A stretch of DNA of 32,221 nt from an uncultured Clostridia bacterium (lineage in GTDB: Bacteria; Bacillota; Clostridia; TANB77; CAG-508), in NCBI GenBank assembly GCA_904387305.1, contig CAJFLB010000020.1, forward strand, positions 1 to 32,221. The letters run 5' to 3'. A program made the position numbers and the translations under genes. The notes beneath the pieces are model-generated. The model made no database searches. It saw only the letters and a program-made list of their open reading frames with translations, and was not told the DNA's origin. Below are positions 25,775 through 32,221 of this stretch, one piece after another; the stretch's first letter is position 1, and each line of letters begins with the position of its first letter.

Positions 25775-26566
25775 TTATATCTCTACATCTCTTGCGTTAA
25801 ATACTGGTCCACCTTTACAAACATGGAAATATTCTGGTGCATCTTTTGGACTTTTAGCCGTTTTTACTGCACAACCTAAACATACACCTAATCCACATCC
25901 CATTTTTTCTTCTAATGATATTTGACATTCGATGTTATTTTCATTTGCATATTTTTGAACAGCTTTTAACATAGGAAGTGGTCCACAGGCATATATACAA
26001 TCATATCGTTCTTTTTGCATATCTTCCATTAAATAGTCAATGGCAAATCCTTTATTTTTATAACTTCCATCATCTGTTGTAATAACTAAATTATCTGTTA
26101 CCTCTTCAAATTCTTTTTCTAACATAACAAAATCTTTATTTCTAAATCCTAAATAGCAATGTACTTCTTTTTTCTCAAGCTTCGCTTCTTTAGAAAGTTC
26201 ATATAATGGGAATATTCCAATTCCTCCTCCGATAACTGCTAATTTATTATATTTATCTGTTTTAAATGTTCCATATCCCAATGGTCCTATAATATCAATT
26301 TTATCTCCAATTTCTTTTCTAGATAATAACTCTGTTCCTTTTCCTTTTACTTGGAAAATAAATTCTAGAATTCCATTTTTTCTATCTAAATTATAGATAC
26401 TAATTGGTCTTCTTAAAAATGGTTCTACTTGGTCTGTCACTCTGATTTCGATAAAATTTCCTGGTTTCGCATCTTCTACAATTTCACTTGCTTTTACACT
26501 AAATTTATAGATTCCTTTAATGATTTCTTCTTTTTGTACTAACTTTGCTAATACTTGCTTTGGCAT
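25775..26566 (-). CDS. pyrK: dihydroorotate dehydrogenase electron-transfer subunit
   Basis: 263 residues, usual length. The ferredoxin-reductase-like FAD domain has RRPISIY (52-58). The NAD domain has VIGGGIGIFPLYE (111-123) and YACGPLPML. The C-terminal [2Fe-2S] cluster ligands are C224, C229, C232 and C250 in GCGLGVCLGC and FHVCKGGPVF. It passes electrons from PyrD's FMN to NAD. AAAGGAGG precedes the ATG. It is separated from pyrD only by a short unrelated gene. Confidence 0.95.
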   Translation of the reverse strand: MPKQVLAKLVQKEEIIKGIYKFSVKASEIVEDAKPGNFIEIRVTDQVEPFLRRPISIYNLDRKNGILEFIFQVKGKGTELLSRKEIGDKIDIIGPLGYGTFKTDKYNKLAVIGGGIGIFPLYELSKEAKLEKKEVHCYLGFRNKDFVMLEKEFEEVTDNLVITTDDGSYKNKGFAIDYLMEDMQKERYDCIYACGPLPMLKAVQKYANENNIECQISLEEKMGCGLGVCLGCAVKTAKSPKDAPEYFHVCKGGPVFNARDVEI

Positions 26567-26583
26567 GTTTTACCTCCTTTAAT

Positions 26584-27046
26584 CTATTTTTGTTTTTCAT
26601 TAACATGTGTTTTTGTATAAGCTCTCACTGCATGTTTCGTTGTGATTGTTAAATTTTCTGGTAATGTATGTAAGTCAAACCATTGCATATCTATGTGTTT
26701 TGTTGGTTCCATGATTTTAGGTTCTCCTTCTGTGATTTTACACAAAAAGCTTGGGGATACCCAATGTTGGTTTTCTTTTTCAACAATATGGTCACAAATT
26801 CCTAATAGTTTTTCTACTTTTATATCCACACCACATTCTTCTTTTACTTCTCTTTTGACAGCATCTTCAAAAGTTTCCATCCATTCTAATTTTCCACCTG
26901 GTATACTCCAATAGCCTTTTTCTGGTTCTTTGTTTCTTTGTTGTAATAATAATTGTCCTTTTTCATTTATGATAAATGCTCCGACAACCTACACCTATAT
27001 AATCCTTACCTGGTCTCATATTTTTCACTTCTTCCCGTGATAACAC
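26584..27046 (-). pseudogene. Nudix hydrolase gene broken by one extra base
   Basis: Two frames make one Nudix protein. The upstream frame reads SREEVKNMRPGKDYIGVG, then shifts near 26984-26989. The downstream frame continues GAFIINEKGQLLLQQRN and the Nudix box GGKLEWMETFEDAVKREVKE followed by ECGVDI, to the end at 26584. Relative to GVGVGAF the DNA has one extra T (ggttgtcgga for ggtgtcgga). The Nudix box G-x5-E-x7-REVxEE is intact, so a corrected product of about 150 residues should bind Mg and hydrolyse nucleoside-diphosphate compounds. The start is uncertain: GTG at 27046 or an internal ATG at about 27019. It lies between pyrF and pyrK, directly after pyrF. Confidence 0.75.
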
Positions 27047-27058
27047 TTCTACTCTTTT

Positions 27059-27985
27059 CTATTTTATAGCTTGATTTAATTCGTCTCTCATTCTAATTGC
27101 CTCTGCTCTTGTTGCTTTTGCAAAATCCTCTTCTGCATATTTATCTTTCCATAAATCAGATTTATATGCACACATTAATCCTCTAGAACTATTGACAATT
27201 CCACCAATTCCGTTTTCATCAAATCCTAAAGCTATATCTTCTGCTTTTCCACCTTGTGCTCCATAACCTGGTATTAAGAAAAAGGTATGTGGTGCTAATT
27301 TTCTTAAATCTTGTAATTGCTTTGGATATGTTGCTCCTACCACTGTTGAAATACTACTATATCCATATTTTCCTATTAAATCTTTTCCCCATTCTTCCAC
27401 AAGTTTTGCAACTTTTGTGTATACTTCTTCACCTGTTTCTAATGTTAAGTCTTGTAATTCTCCAGAAGATGGATTTGATGTTTTATCAAGAATAAATACA
27501 CCTTTTCCATATTTTTGTGCATCCTCTATAAATGGTTTCACTCCATCAATTCCTAAATATGGATTTACTGTTACAAAATCCACATCATAAATACTTTCTT
27601 CTTTTTCTCCTATTTTTGTTTTTCCTAAGAAAGCATTTGAATATGCTTTTGCAGTACTTCCAATATCTCCTCTTTTGATATCTGCTATGACAACCATTCC
27701 TTTTTCTTTTGCATATTTACAAGTTTCTTCAAAAGCCTTCATTCCTTCTAATCCATACATTTCATAAAATGCGATTTGTGGTTTTACAGCTGGTATAATA
27801 TCACATGTTGCATCAATTAATGCTTTATTAAATTCTACGATTGCTTTCGCTACTCCTTCTAAGTTTTCTTCATATTTATTTCTAATACATTCTGGTATCA
27901 TTTCATATCTAGGATCTAAACCAATAACTGTTGGATTATTGGTTTCTTTGATTTTATCGATTAATTTGTCCATCATATTTTTCAT
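27059..27985 (-). CDS. pyrF: orotidine 5'-phosphate decarboxylase, long (type 2) form
   Basis: 308 residues, the longer subfamily found in many Clostridia and actinobacteria. It makes UMP from OMP. The catalytic tetrad lies in ADIKRGDIGST (K104, D107 and neighbours), with D24 in IGLDPR and K68 in AVKPQIAFYE. The phosphate loop is LIPGYGAQGG with NSSRG near the end. The start overlaps the stop of the upstream P-loop gene (ATGA), and AAGGAGG lies 13 nt upstream within that gene. It is the last step of UMP synthesis encoded in this cluster. Confidence 0.95.
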   Translation of the reverse strand: MKNMMDKLIDKIKETNNPTVIGLDPRYEMIPECIRNKYEENLEGVAKAIVEFNKALIDATCDIIPAVKPQIAFYEMYGLEGMKAFEETCKYAKEKGMVVIADIKRGDIGSTAKAYSNAFLGKTKIGEKEESIYDVDFVTVNPYLGIDGVKPFIEDAQKYGKGVFILDKTSNPSSGELQDLTLETGEEVYTKVAKLVEEWGKDLIGKYGYSSISTVVGATYPKQLQDLRKLAPHTFFLIPGYGAQGGKAEDIALGFDENGIGGIVNSSRGLMCAYKSDLWKDKYAEEDFAKATRAEAIRMRDELNQAIK

Positions 27986-28671
27986 CTTAAAAATTCTGCC
28001 TCCTTTATTTTTGGTGTTTGTTTTTTTGAAGCTACTCTAACTTTTTCTAATTTAATGACTTTGTTTTCTCTTAACATCTTTTCTCTTTCAGACAACATGT
28101 TTTCTAAATATACTTCTCTAGCTTTTTCTCTTAAGGATTTTTCATCACTATTATTCTGTATTTTAATGATTCTTTTATCATCTTTTATTTCTTTATAATT
28201 TCCTGTAAAATGTGCCATATCATAAGCAACAATCTCCTCTTTTGTTATTTCATCTCTTTGTTGCAATGACTTTCTCCTATTCACATAAGTTCTTTCTACT
28301 AGATAAATTTGTTTAAAATCTTTATATATTTTGTGATATTTAATAAATATATCATCTATTATGACAATTCTCTTTCCCTGTAGTTCTCTTAGCCTTCTAT
28401 TTAAAGCTGGTTCAATCAATTTTGCTCTAAATTTTGAAAACATAAAAAATATAGGTTTCGTCTTATATATATAATTTTTCAATTTAGAATCAACTTTCGT
28501 TTTTTCCCCATTTTTATCTTTTTTCATTAAAAATTTGAAATATTTTAATTTTATATCTCTTAACAAATCATCTATATGTATTACTTCTATGTCTTTGCTA
28601 TTCTCCTTTAGATAATTTGAAAATGTTGTCTTCCCTGCACCTGATTTTCCTGTTACACCTATTAATTTCAT
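27982..28671 (-). CDS. P-loop kinase-like NTPase (CoaE/uridine kinase-like)
   Basis: 229 residues. Walker A GKSGAGKTT (8-16) follows a first strand MKLIGVT. An Asp pair (HIDDLL) and a second acidic strand RIVIIDDIFIKYH look like the substrate and Mg sites of small-molecule kinases. A C-terminal region YLVERTYVNRRKSLQQRD resembles the lid segment of dephospho-CoA kinases. The last 40 residues are basic and non-conserved. The protein resembles CoaE and uridine kinases, but no decisive signature fixes the substrate. The start lacks a close ribosome binding site (GGGAGG is 17 nt away, in the end of the upstream gene), so it probably depends on coupling. It is co-transcribed with pyrF. Confidence 0.65.
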   Translation of the reverse strand: MKLIGVTGKSGAGKTTFSNYLKENSKDIEVIHIDDLLRDIKLKYFKFLMKKDKNGEKTKVDSKLKNYIYKTKPIFFMFSKFRAKLIEPALNRRLRELQGKRIVIIDDIFIKYHKIYKDFKQIYLVERTYVNRRKSLQQRDEITKEEIVAYDMAHFTGNYKEIKDDKRIIKIQNNSDEKSLREKAREVYLENMLSEREKMLRENKVIKLEKVRVASKKQTPKIKEAEFLR

Positions 28672-28677
28672 TTTACG

Positions 28678-29032
28678 TTATATTAATTCCTCCCATTCTC
28701 TTTCCTTAAAGCCTATATATATTTTCTCTTCTGTCACAAGTAATGGTCTTTTAATTAACATACCATCAGATGCTAATAATTTTATTTTTTCCTTATCTGA
28801 CATGGTTAGTAATTTTTCCTTTAAATTTAATTCTTTATATTTTAACCCGACTTGTGTTAAAAAATTTCTTTATTTCATATCCACTTTCTTTTATCCATGT
28901 TTCTAATTCTTTTTCTGTCGGTGTTTCTGAAACAATATTTCTATCTTGGAATGGGATATTGTTTTTTTCTAACCATTGTTTTGCTTTTTTACAAGTAGAA
29001 CATTTTGGATATTGTATAAACATTGATTCCAA
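28678..29032 (-). pseudogene. ArsC/Spx-family protein gene broken by one extra base
   Basis: The first frame, from a TTG at 29032 with AAGGAG 8 nt upstream, gives MFIQYPKCSTCKKAKQWLEK and on to IKKFFNTS, then a stop at 28835. The homologous sequence continues in the other frame: GLKYKELNLKEKLLTMSD, DGMLIKRPLLV and a final KEREWEELI ending at 28678. The junction agtcgggtta should read agtgggtta: one extra base at about 28848-28852. CSTC is the redox C-x2-C motif of the ArsC/Spx thioredoxin-fold family, and RPL (with LIKRPL) its later substrate/cis-Pro motif. Corrected length would be about 117 residues, normal for the family. It lies between pyrC and the P-loop gene, 6 bp before the latter. 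Confidence 0.8.
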
Positions 29033-29090
29033 GGTTCTCTCTCCTTTTCTTTTATATTAAATATAAATCAAATTTTTCAAATAGGTCTAT

Positions 29091-29162
29091 CCCTTTTGTT
29101 CATTTTTTGAACATTGGGGACAGGTCAAATCGTTCAATTTTTAAACGATTTGGCACGTCCCT
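29091..29162 (-). repeat. REP-like hairpin repeat, copy C
   Basis: Ends AGGGACGTG (29162-29154). Two hairpins: CAAATCGTT/AACGATTTG (29126-29134/29144-29152), closed by GGGAC/GTCCC (29117-29121/29157-29161), and GTTCA/TGAAC (29098-29102/29108-29112). The second is equivalent to GGACA/TGTCC in copy A, with both sides of the stem changed. Confidence 0.65.
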
Positions 29163-29171
29163 AACGTTCAC

Positions 29172-30449
29172 CTAACCTTCATATACAACTCTTCCATTGA
29201 CAATTGTATATTTTACTTTTCCTTTTAATGTTTTTCCAATAAATGGACTATTTTTTGATTTAGAAACTATCATTTCTTTTGTATATACATATTCTTCATT
29301 TGGATCAAATATAGTGATATCTGCCATTTTTCCTGCTTCTATACTTCCTCTTTCATCATCAATATGTAATAATTTAGATGGTGTATATGAAGTAAGTCTT
29401 ACTAAATTTAGATAATCAATATGTCCTGGATCTACTAAATTCATAATTTCAGCTGGAAGTGCTGTTTCAAATCCAATAATTCCATTTGGTGCTTTTGATA
29501 GTTCTACATTTTTTTCTGATTCTGCATGTGGTGCATGGTCTGTAATAATACAATCAATGGTTCCTTCTTTTAGTCCTTCGATAATGGCTTGTTTATCCTT
29601 TTCTTCTCTTAAAGGAGGATTCATTTTTGCATTGGTTCCTGATTTTAATACTTCATCTACCGTGAATGTGAAATAATGTGGACAAGTTTCACAAGTAATT
29701 TTGACTCCTCTTTTTTTGGCATCTCTTATCATATCTTTGCTGGTTTTTGTACTAATATGACAAATATGTCCTCTTACTCCGTTTGTTTCTGATATAACGA
29801 TTTCTCTTGCTGCCATGATTTCTTCTGCTTCTGGCAATACACCTTGTACTCCCAATTTATCTGCAACAGGTCCTGCATTTATTGCACCTGCAGATACAGA
29901 TTTTTCCTCACAGTGTGATGCTACATATGTTCCTAGTTTATCAGCTTCTATCATAGCTTGTCTCATCATTCTGCTATTGACAACTGGCATACCATCATCA
30001 GAAAATGCAATGGCTCCTGCTTTTTTTAATTCTTCAAAGTTAACTAATTCTTCTCCTTTTTCTCCTTTGCTTACAGATGCATATGGTAACACATTACATA
30101 AATTGACTCTTTTAGCTTCATTTATAATATATGTTAATGTTTCTACATTGTCTGGTGTTGGTTTTGTATTTGGCATTGGACAAATGGTTGTAAATCCACC
30201 TGCAACAGCACTTTTTGAACCAGTTTCAATCGTTTCTTTATGTTCTCCCCCTGGCTCTCTTAAATGACAATGAATATCTATCATACCAGGTATGATATTT
30301 AAATTAGTACAATCAATTTCCTTGTCTACTGTTTCACTCATATTTTTTTCAACTTTTACAATTTTATCATCTTCTATTAAAATATCATATGTATCATTTA
30401 ATTGATTTTTATAATCTATTACATGTCCATTCTTTAACAATAATTTCAT
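29172..30449 (-). CDS. pyrC: dihydroorotase
   Basis: 425 residues, type I (long) dihydroorotase. It closes carbamoyl-aspartate to dihydroorotate. The zinc site is H60 and H62 in IDIHCHLREPGG. Further metal His residues are in VASHCEE and GHICHISTKTSKD, and the catalytic Asp in CIITDHAPHAESEK. The substrate-binding NPPLREEKDK is present. AAAGGAG precedes the ATG. It lies downstream of pyrB and pyrI in the same direction. The 216-bp gap to pyrI contains hairpin repeat R1 and another hairpin, so it may be partly uncoupled from pyrBI. Confidence 0.96.
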   Translation of the reverse strand: MKLLLKNGHVIDYKNQLNDTYDILIEDDKIVKVEKNMSETVDKEIDCTNLNIIPGMIDIHCHLREPGGEHKETIETGSKSAVAGGFTTICPMPNTKPTPDNVETLTYIINEAKRVNLCNVLPYASVSKGEKGEELVNFEELKKAGAIAFSDDGMPVVNSRMMRQAMIEADKLGTYVASHCEEKSVSAGAINAGPVADKLGVQGVLPEAEEIMAAREIVISETNGVRGHICHISTKTSKDMIRDAKKRGVKITCETCPHYFTFTVDEVLKSGTNAKMNPPLREEKDKQAIIEGLKEGTIDCIITDHAPHAESEKNVELSKAPNGIIGFETALPAEIMNLVDPGHIDYLNLVRLTSYTPSKLLHIDDERGSIEAGKMADITIFDPNEEYVYTKEMIVSKSKNSPFIGKTLKGKVKYTIVNGRVVYEG

Positions 30450-30517
30450 TTACATATCTCCTTTTCCCATTTTTTAATTTCTTATTATATAAATTCTACT
30501 AACGCATGCTTTTCTTA

Positions 30518-30590
30518 TTGTATAGAAAAAATCCAGCTTTTATCTTGACCTTATTTAAGATTTTTTCGTATACAACAAGGTTAAGCTTCT
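30518..30590 (+). repeat. hairpin repeat family R, copy R1
   Basis: Four blocks in the order A-B-A'-B': TTGTATAGAAAAAATC (30518-30533), ATCTTGACCTT, GATTTTTTCGTATACAA and AAGGTTAAG. A pairs with A' (one bulged base) and B with B' (one G-U). It matches copy R2 (16687-16754) at most positions, including about 26 nearly identical bases over A'-B'. Confidence 0.7.
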
Positions 30591-30598
30591 TCTATTTG

Positions 30599-30625
30599 TG
30601 AAGTACTGCATAGCAGTCTTCACAT
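30599..30625. repeat. hairpin between pyrI and pyrC
   Basis: Arms TGTGAAG-t-ACTGC and GCAGT-CTTCACA, 12 bp with one bulged T and a 3-nt loop. A second small hairpin, GAAATC/GATTTC, follows at about 30627-30641. No U-run follows, so this is not a typical terminator. Confidence 0.45.
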
Positions 30626-30665
30626 TTATGCATAGAAATCTTTGATTTCGTTATACATGCTTTTC

Positions 30666-31085
30666 TTATCTATTTACTTGTTCCTCGCAATATTTACATC
30701 TATATACCATATGTTCTTTATCTGTTAATTCACAGATATGTGGTAACTCTTGTTCAATTGAAGTAATGCATCTTGGGTTTTTACATTTCACAACATTTAC
30801 CAATTTTTCTGGAAGTTCTGGATGAAATTTCTCTATAATCTTTCCATCTTTGATTTTATTTACTGTAATTTTTGGATCTAAATATCCTAATATATCTAAA
30901 TTGATATCTAAGTTTTCATCAATTTTTATAATGTCTTTTTTTCCCGTCTTATTGCTTTTTGCATTTTTGATAATCGCAACAGATGTATCTAATTCTCCTA
31001 AATTTAAGTAATTATATATTTCAAAACTTTTTCCTGCCTCTATATGGTCTATTACATATCCATTTTTTATACTATCTATATTCAT
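30666..31085 (-). CDS. pyrI: aspartate carbamoyltransferase regulatory subunit
   Basis: 139 residues. The N-terminal allosteric domain (1-95) begins NGYVIDHIEAGKS. The C-terminal zinc domain has the four ligands C101 and C106 (CKNPRC) and C130 and C133 (CKYC), in the expected C-x4-C...C-x2-C order. PyrI binds nucleotides (CTP inhibits, ATP activates in E. coli) and joins PyrB trimers into the holoenzyme. AAAGGA precedes the ATG. It lies 85 bp downstream of pyrB. Confidence 0.95.
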   Translation of the reverse strand: MNIDSIKNGYVIDHIEAGKSFEIYNYLNLGELDTSVAIIKNAKSNKTGKKDIIKIDENLDINLDILGYLDPKITVNKIKDGKIIEKFHPELPEKLVNVVKCKNPRCITSIEQELPHICELTDKEHMVYRCKYCEEQVNR

Positions 31086-31170
31086 TGACTTCTTTTCCTT
31101 TCTTTTTCAAATTCAAAATCAATTTTTTAATCTTTATATCACAGCAATCTCATTGTTATTTTATCTCTAG

Positions 31171-32085
31171 TTACTTTATCTCTAATAATTTTAATATTAA
31201 TGCCATTCTAATAAACTTACCATATTTTGCTTGTTTAAAATAGCATGCTCTTGGATCATCATCAACTTCTACTGCAATTTCATTTACTCTTGGTAATGGG
31301 TGCATAATACATAAATCTTTTTTTGCATTTTCTAATTTTTCTTCATTTAAGATATAATAATCTTTTAATCTAATATAATCCTCTTCATTGAAAAATCTTT
31401 CTTTTTGTACTCTTGTCATATACAAAATATCTAAATCTGGCATATATTCTTCCATATTATTTGTTTCTACATATTCCATATGATTTTTTTCTAATACATC
31501 TGTCTTTACATAATCTGGCAATTTTAGTTCATCTGGTGAAATTAAAACGATTTTAATATTGCTATATCTTGACATAGCTGTAATTAAAGAATGAACAGTT
31601 CTTCCGAATTTTAAATCACCACAGATTCCTACTGTTAAATCAGATAATCTGTGTTTTTCACATTGAATGGTTAATAAATCTGTTAATGTTTGTGTTGGAT
31701 GACAATGACCTCCATCACCTGCATTAATAATTGGCACTTCTGCCTTCATAGAAGCAACTAACGGTGCACCTTCTTTTGGGTGTCTCATAGCAATAATATC
31801 TGCATATCCGCCAATAATTCTTACAGTATCTGCAACACTTTCTCCTTTTGCAGCAGAGCTAGAATTTGCAGATGAAAATCCTAACACATTTCCTCCTAAT
31901 TCCATCATTGCAGCTTCAAAACTTAATCTTGTTCTTGTGCTTGGCTCATAAAATAAAGTTGCTAATTTTTTTCCTTCGCATTTTTTAGCATATTTTTCTT
32001 TGTTTGCCATAATATCTTTTGCTACATCTATAAGTTCTTCAATCTCTTTTGCTGATAAATCTTTGATATCAATTAAATGTTTCAT
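31171..32085 (-). CDS. pyrB: aspartate carbamoyltransferase catalytic subunit
   Basis: 304 residues. It condenses carbamoyl phosphate and aspartate, the first committed step of pyrimidine synthesis. The carbamoyl-phosphate site is STRTRLSFE (49-57). The flexible-loop K80 follows [10 protein letters not shown]124-type residues lie near [17 protein letters not shown], and the aspartate site in MTRVQKERF and [19 protein letters not shown] precedes the ATG. It is the first gene of the pyr cluster. The leader is only about 25 nt, so there is no room for a PyrR-type attenuator. Confidence 0.97.
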   Translation of the reverse strand: MKHLIDIKDLSAKEIEELIDVAKDIMANKEKYAKKCEGKKLATLFYEPSTRTRLSFEAAMMELGGNVLGFSSANSSSAAKGESVADTVRIIGGYADIIAMRHPKEGAPLVASMKAEVPIINAGDGGHCHPTQTLTDLLTIQCEKHRLSDLTVGICGDLKFGRTVHSLITAMSRYSNIKIVLISPDELKLPDYVKTDVLEKNHMEYVETNNMEEYMPDLDILYMTRVQKERFFNEEDYIRLKDYYILNEEKLENAKKDLCIMHPLPRVNEIAVEVDDDPRACYFKQAKYGKFIRMALILKLLEIK

Positions 32086-32114
32086 GTTCTCCTCCTTTAA
32101 CTTAATCTCTTAAT

Positions 32115-32143
32115 ACTATACAGAAAAATGCTTGAAAAGTCAA
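32115..32143 (-). promoter_or_regulatory. pyr operon promoter
   Basis: TTGACT (32143-32138), a 17-bp spacer and TATAGT (32120-32115) on the minus strand, 29 bp from the pyrB ATG. The -35 region includes the palindrome CTTGA-aaag-TCAAG. Confidence 0.7.
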
Positions 32144-32221
32144 GAGGGGCTAGGAGGCTAAGTGAGGGCTAAGGGGGGGTATTGGGACCGGGTATGTTTT
32201 GGGACTGTTGGGACCAGATCT
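32144..32221. other. G-rich repetitive tail at the window edge
   Basis: A 78-bp stretch with unusually high G content compared with the rest of the window. GGCTA occurs three times (at about 32148, 32156 and 32167), then a run of seven G, then TTGGGAC three times (at about 32182, 32199 and 32208). The GGGAC words recall the REP-like family ends. No gene is visible. Confidence 0.5.

Noticed and set aside
32086-32114. PyrR-type attenuator in the pyr leader
   Set aside because: The leader between the -10 box and the ATG is under 30 nt and contains no anti-terminator/terminator pair; no pyrR gene is in the window.

Overview
The window looks like a chromosomal piece of a low-GC Gram-positive bacterium, probably an anaerobic member of the Clostridia. 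Evidence: strongly A+T-rich DNA; AGGAGG-type ribosome binding sites; sigma-A promoters with 17-bp spacers; the class 1B dihydroorotate dehydrogenase pair PyrD/PyrK; a folate ECF transporter behind a THF riboswitch; and a GGGtGRT/Fe-S scaffold gene pair typical of Clostridia. All assignments were made by eye from motifs. I saw no rRNA, tRNA or CRISPR array.

Layout. Positions 1-540 hold a decayed IS481-like transposase. From 538 to 2309 is a transglutaminase-fold protein translationally coupled to a small protein. The only plus-strand block (2551-5425) has a methyltransferase and a folate ECF transporter operon (riboswitch, folT-like, ecfA, ecfT). It ends in a bidirectional terminator shared with an RluA-type pseudouridine synthase. 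Then come a YgjP-like metallopeptidase, a PLP aminotransferase and a GGDEF/EAL protein (5447-9462). Positions 9649-12902 carry a GGGtGRT protein and its usual Fe-S scaffold partner, separated by a MntA/HepT-type toxin-antitoxin pair, an unknown gene and an elaborate inverted-repeat element.

From 12975 to 23543 the lower-glycolysis genes gap, pgk, tpiA and gpmI lie on the minus strand. They are interleaved with unrelated genes: a YezG-like protein, a frameshifted surface protein and a large unknown protein with a ParB-like motif. gap and tpiA share a near-identical perfect palindrome over their -35 boxes, suggesting a common regulator. From 23690 to 32085 is a UMP-biosynthesis cluster, in transcription order pyrB, pyrI, pyrC, ArsC-like pseudogene, P-loop kinase, pyrF, Nudix pseudogene, pyrK, phospholipase-C-like gene, pyrD, membrane protein. 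carAB, pyrE and pyrR are absent from the window.

The most interesting non-coding signals are the glycolytic palindrome, the tandem inverted-repeat element at 11905-12209, a REP-like hairpin family with compensatory changes (three sites), and a second hairpin family (three sites, both orientations). Four genes each appear to carry one extra base, which points to sequencing error or recent decay. Several starts were moved inward from the longest reading frame because the ribosome binding site fits the inner ATG.
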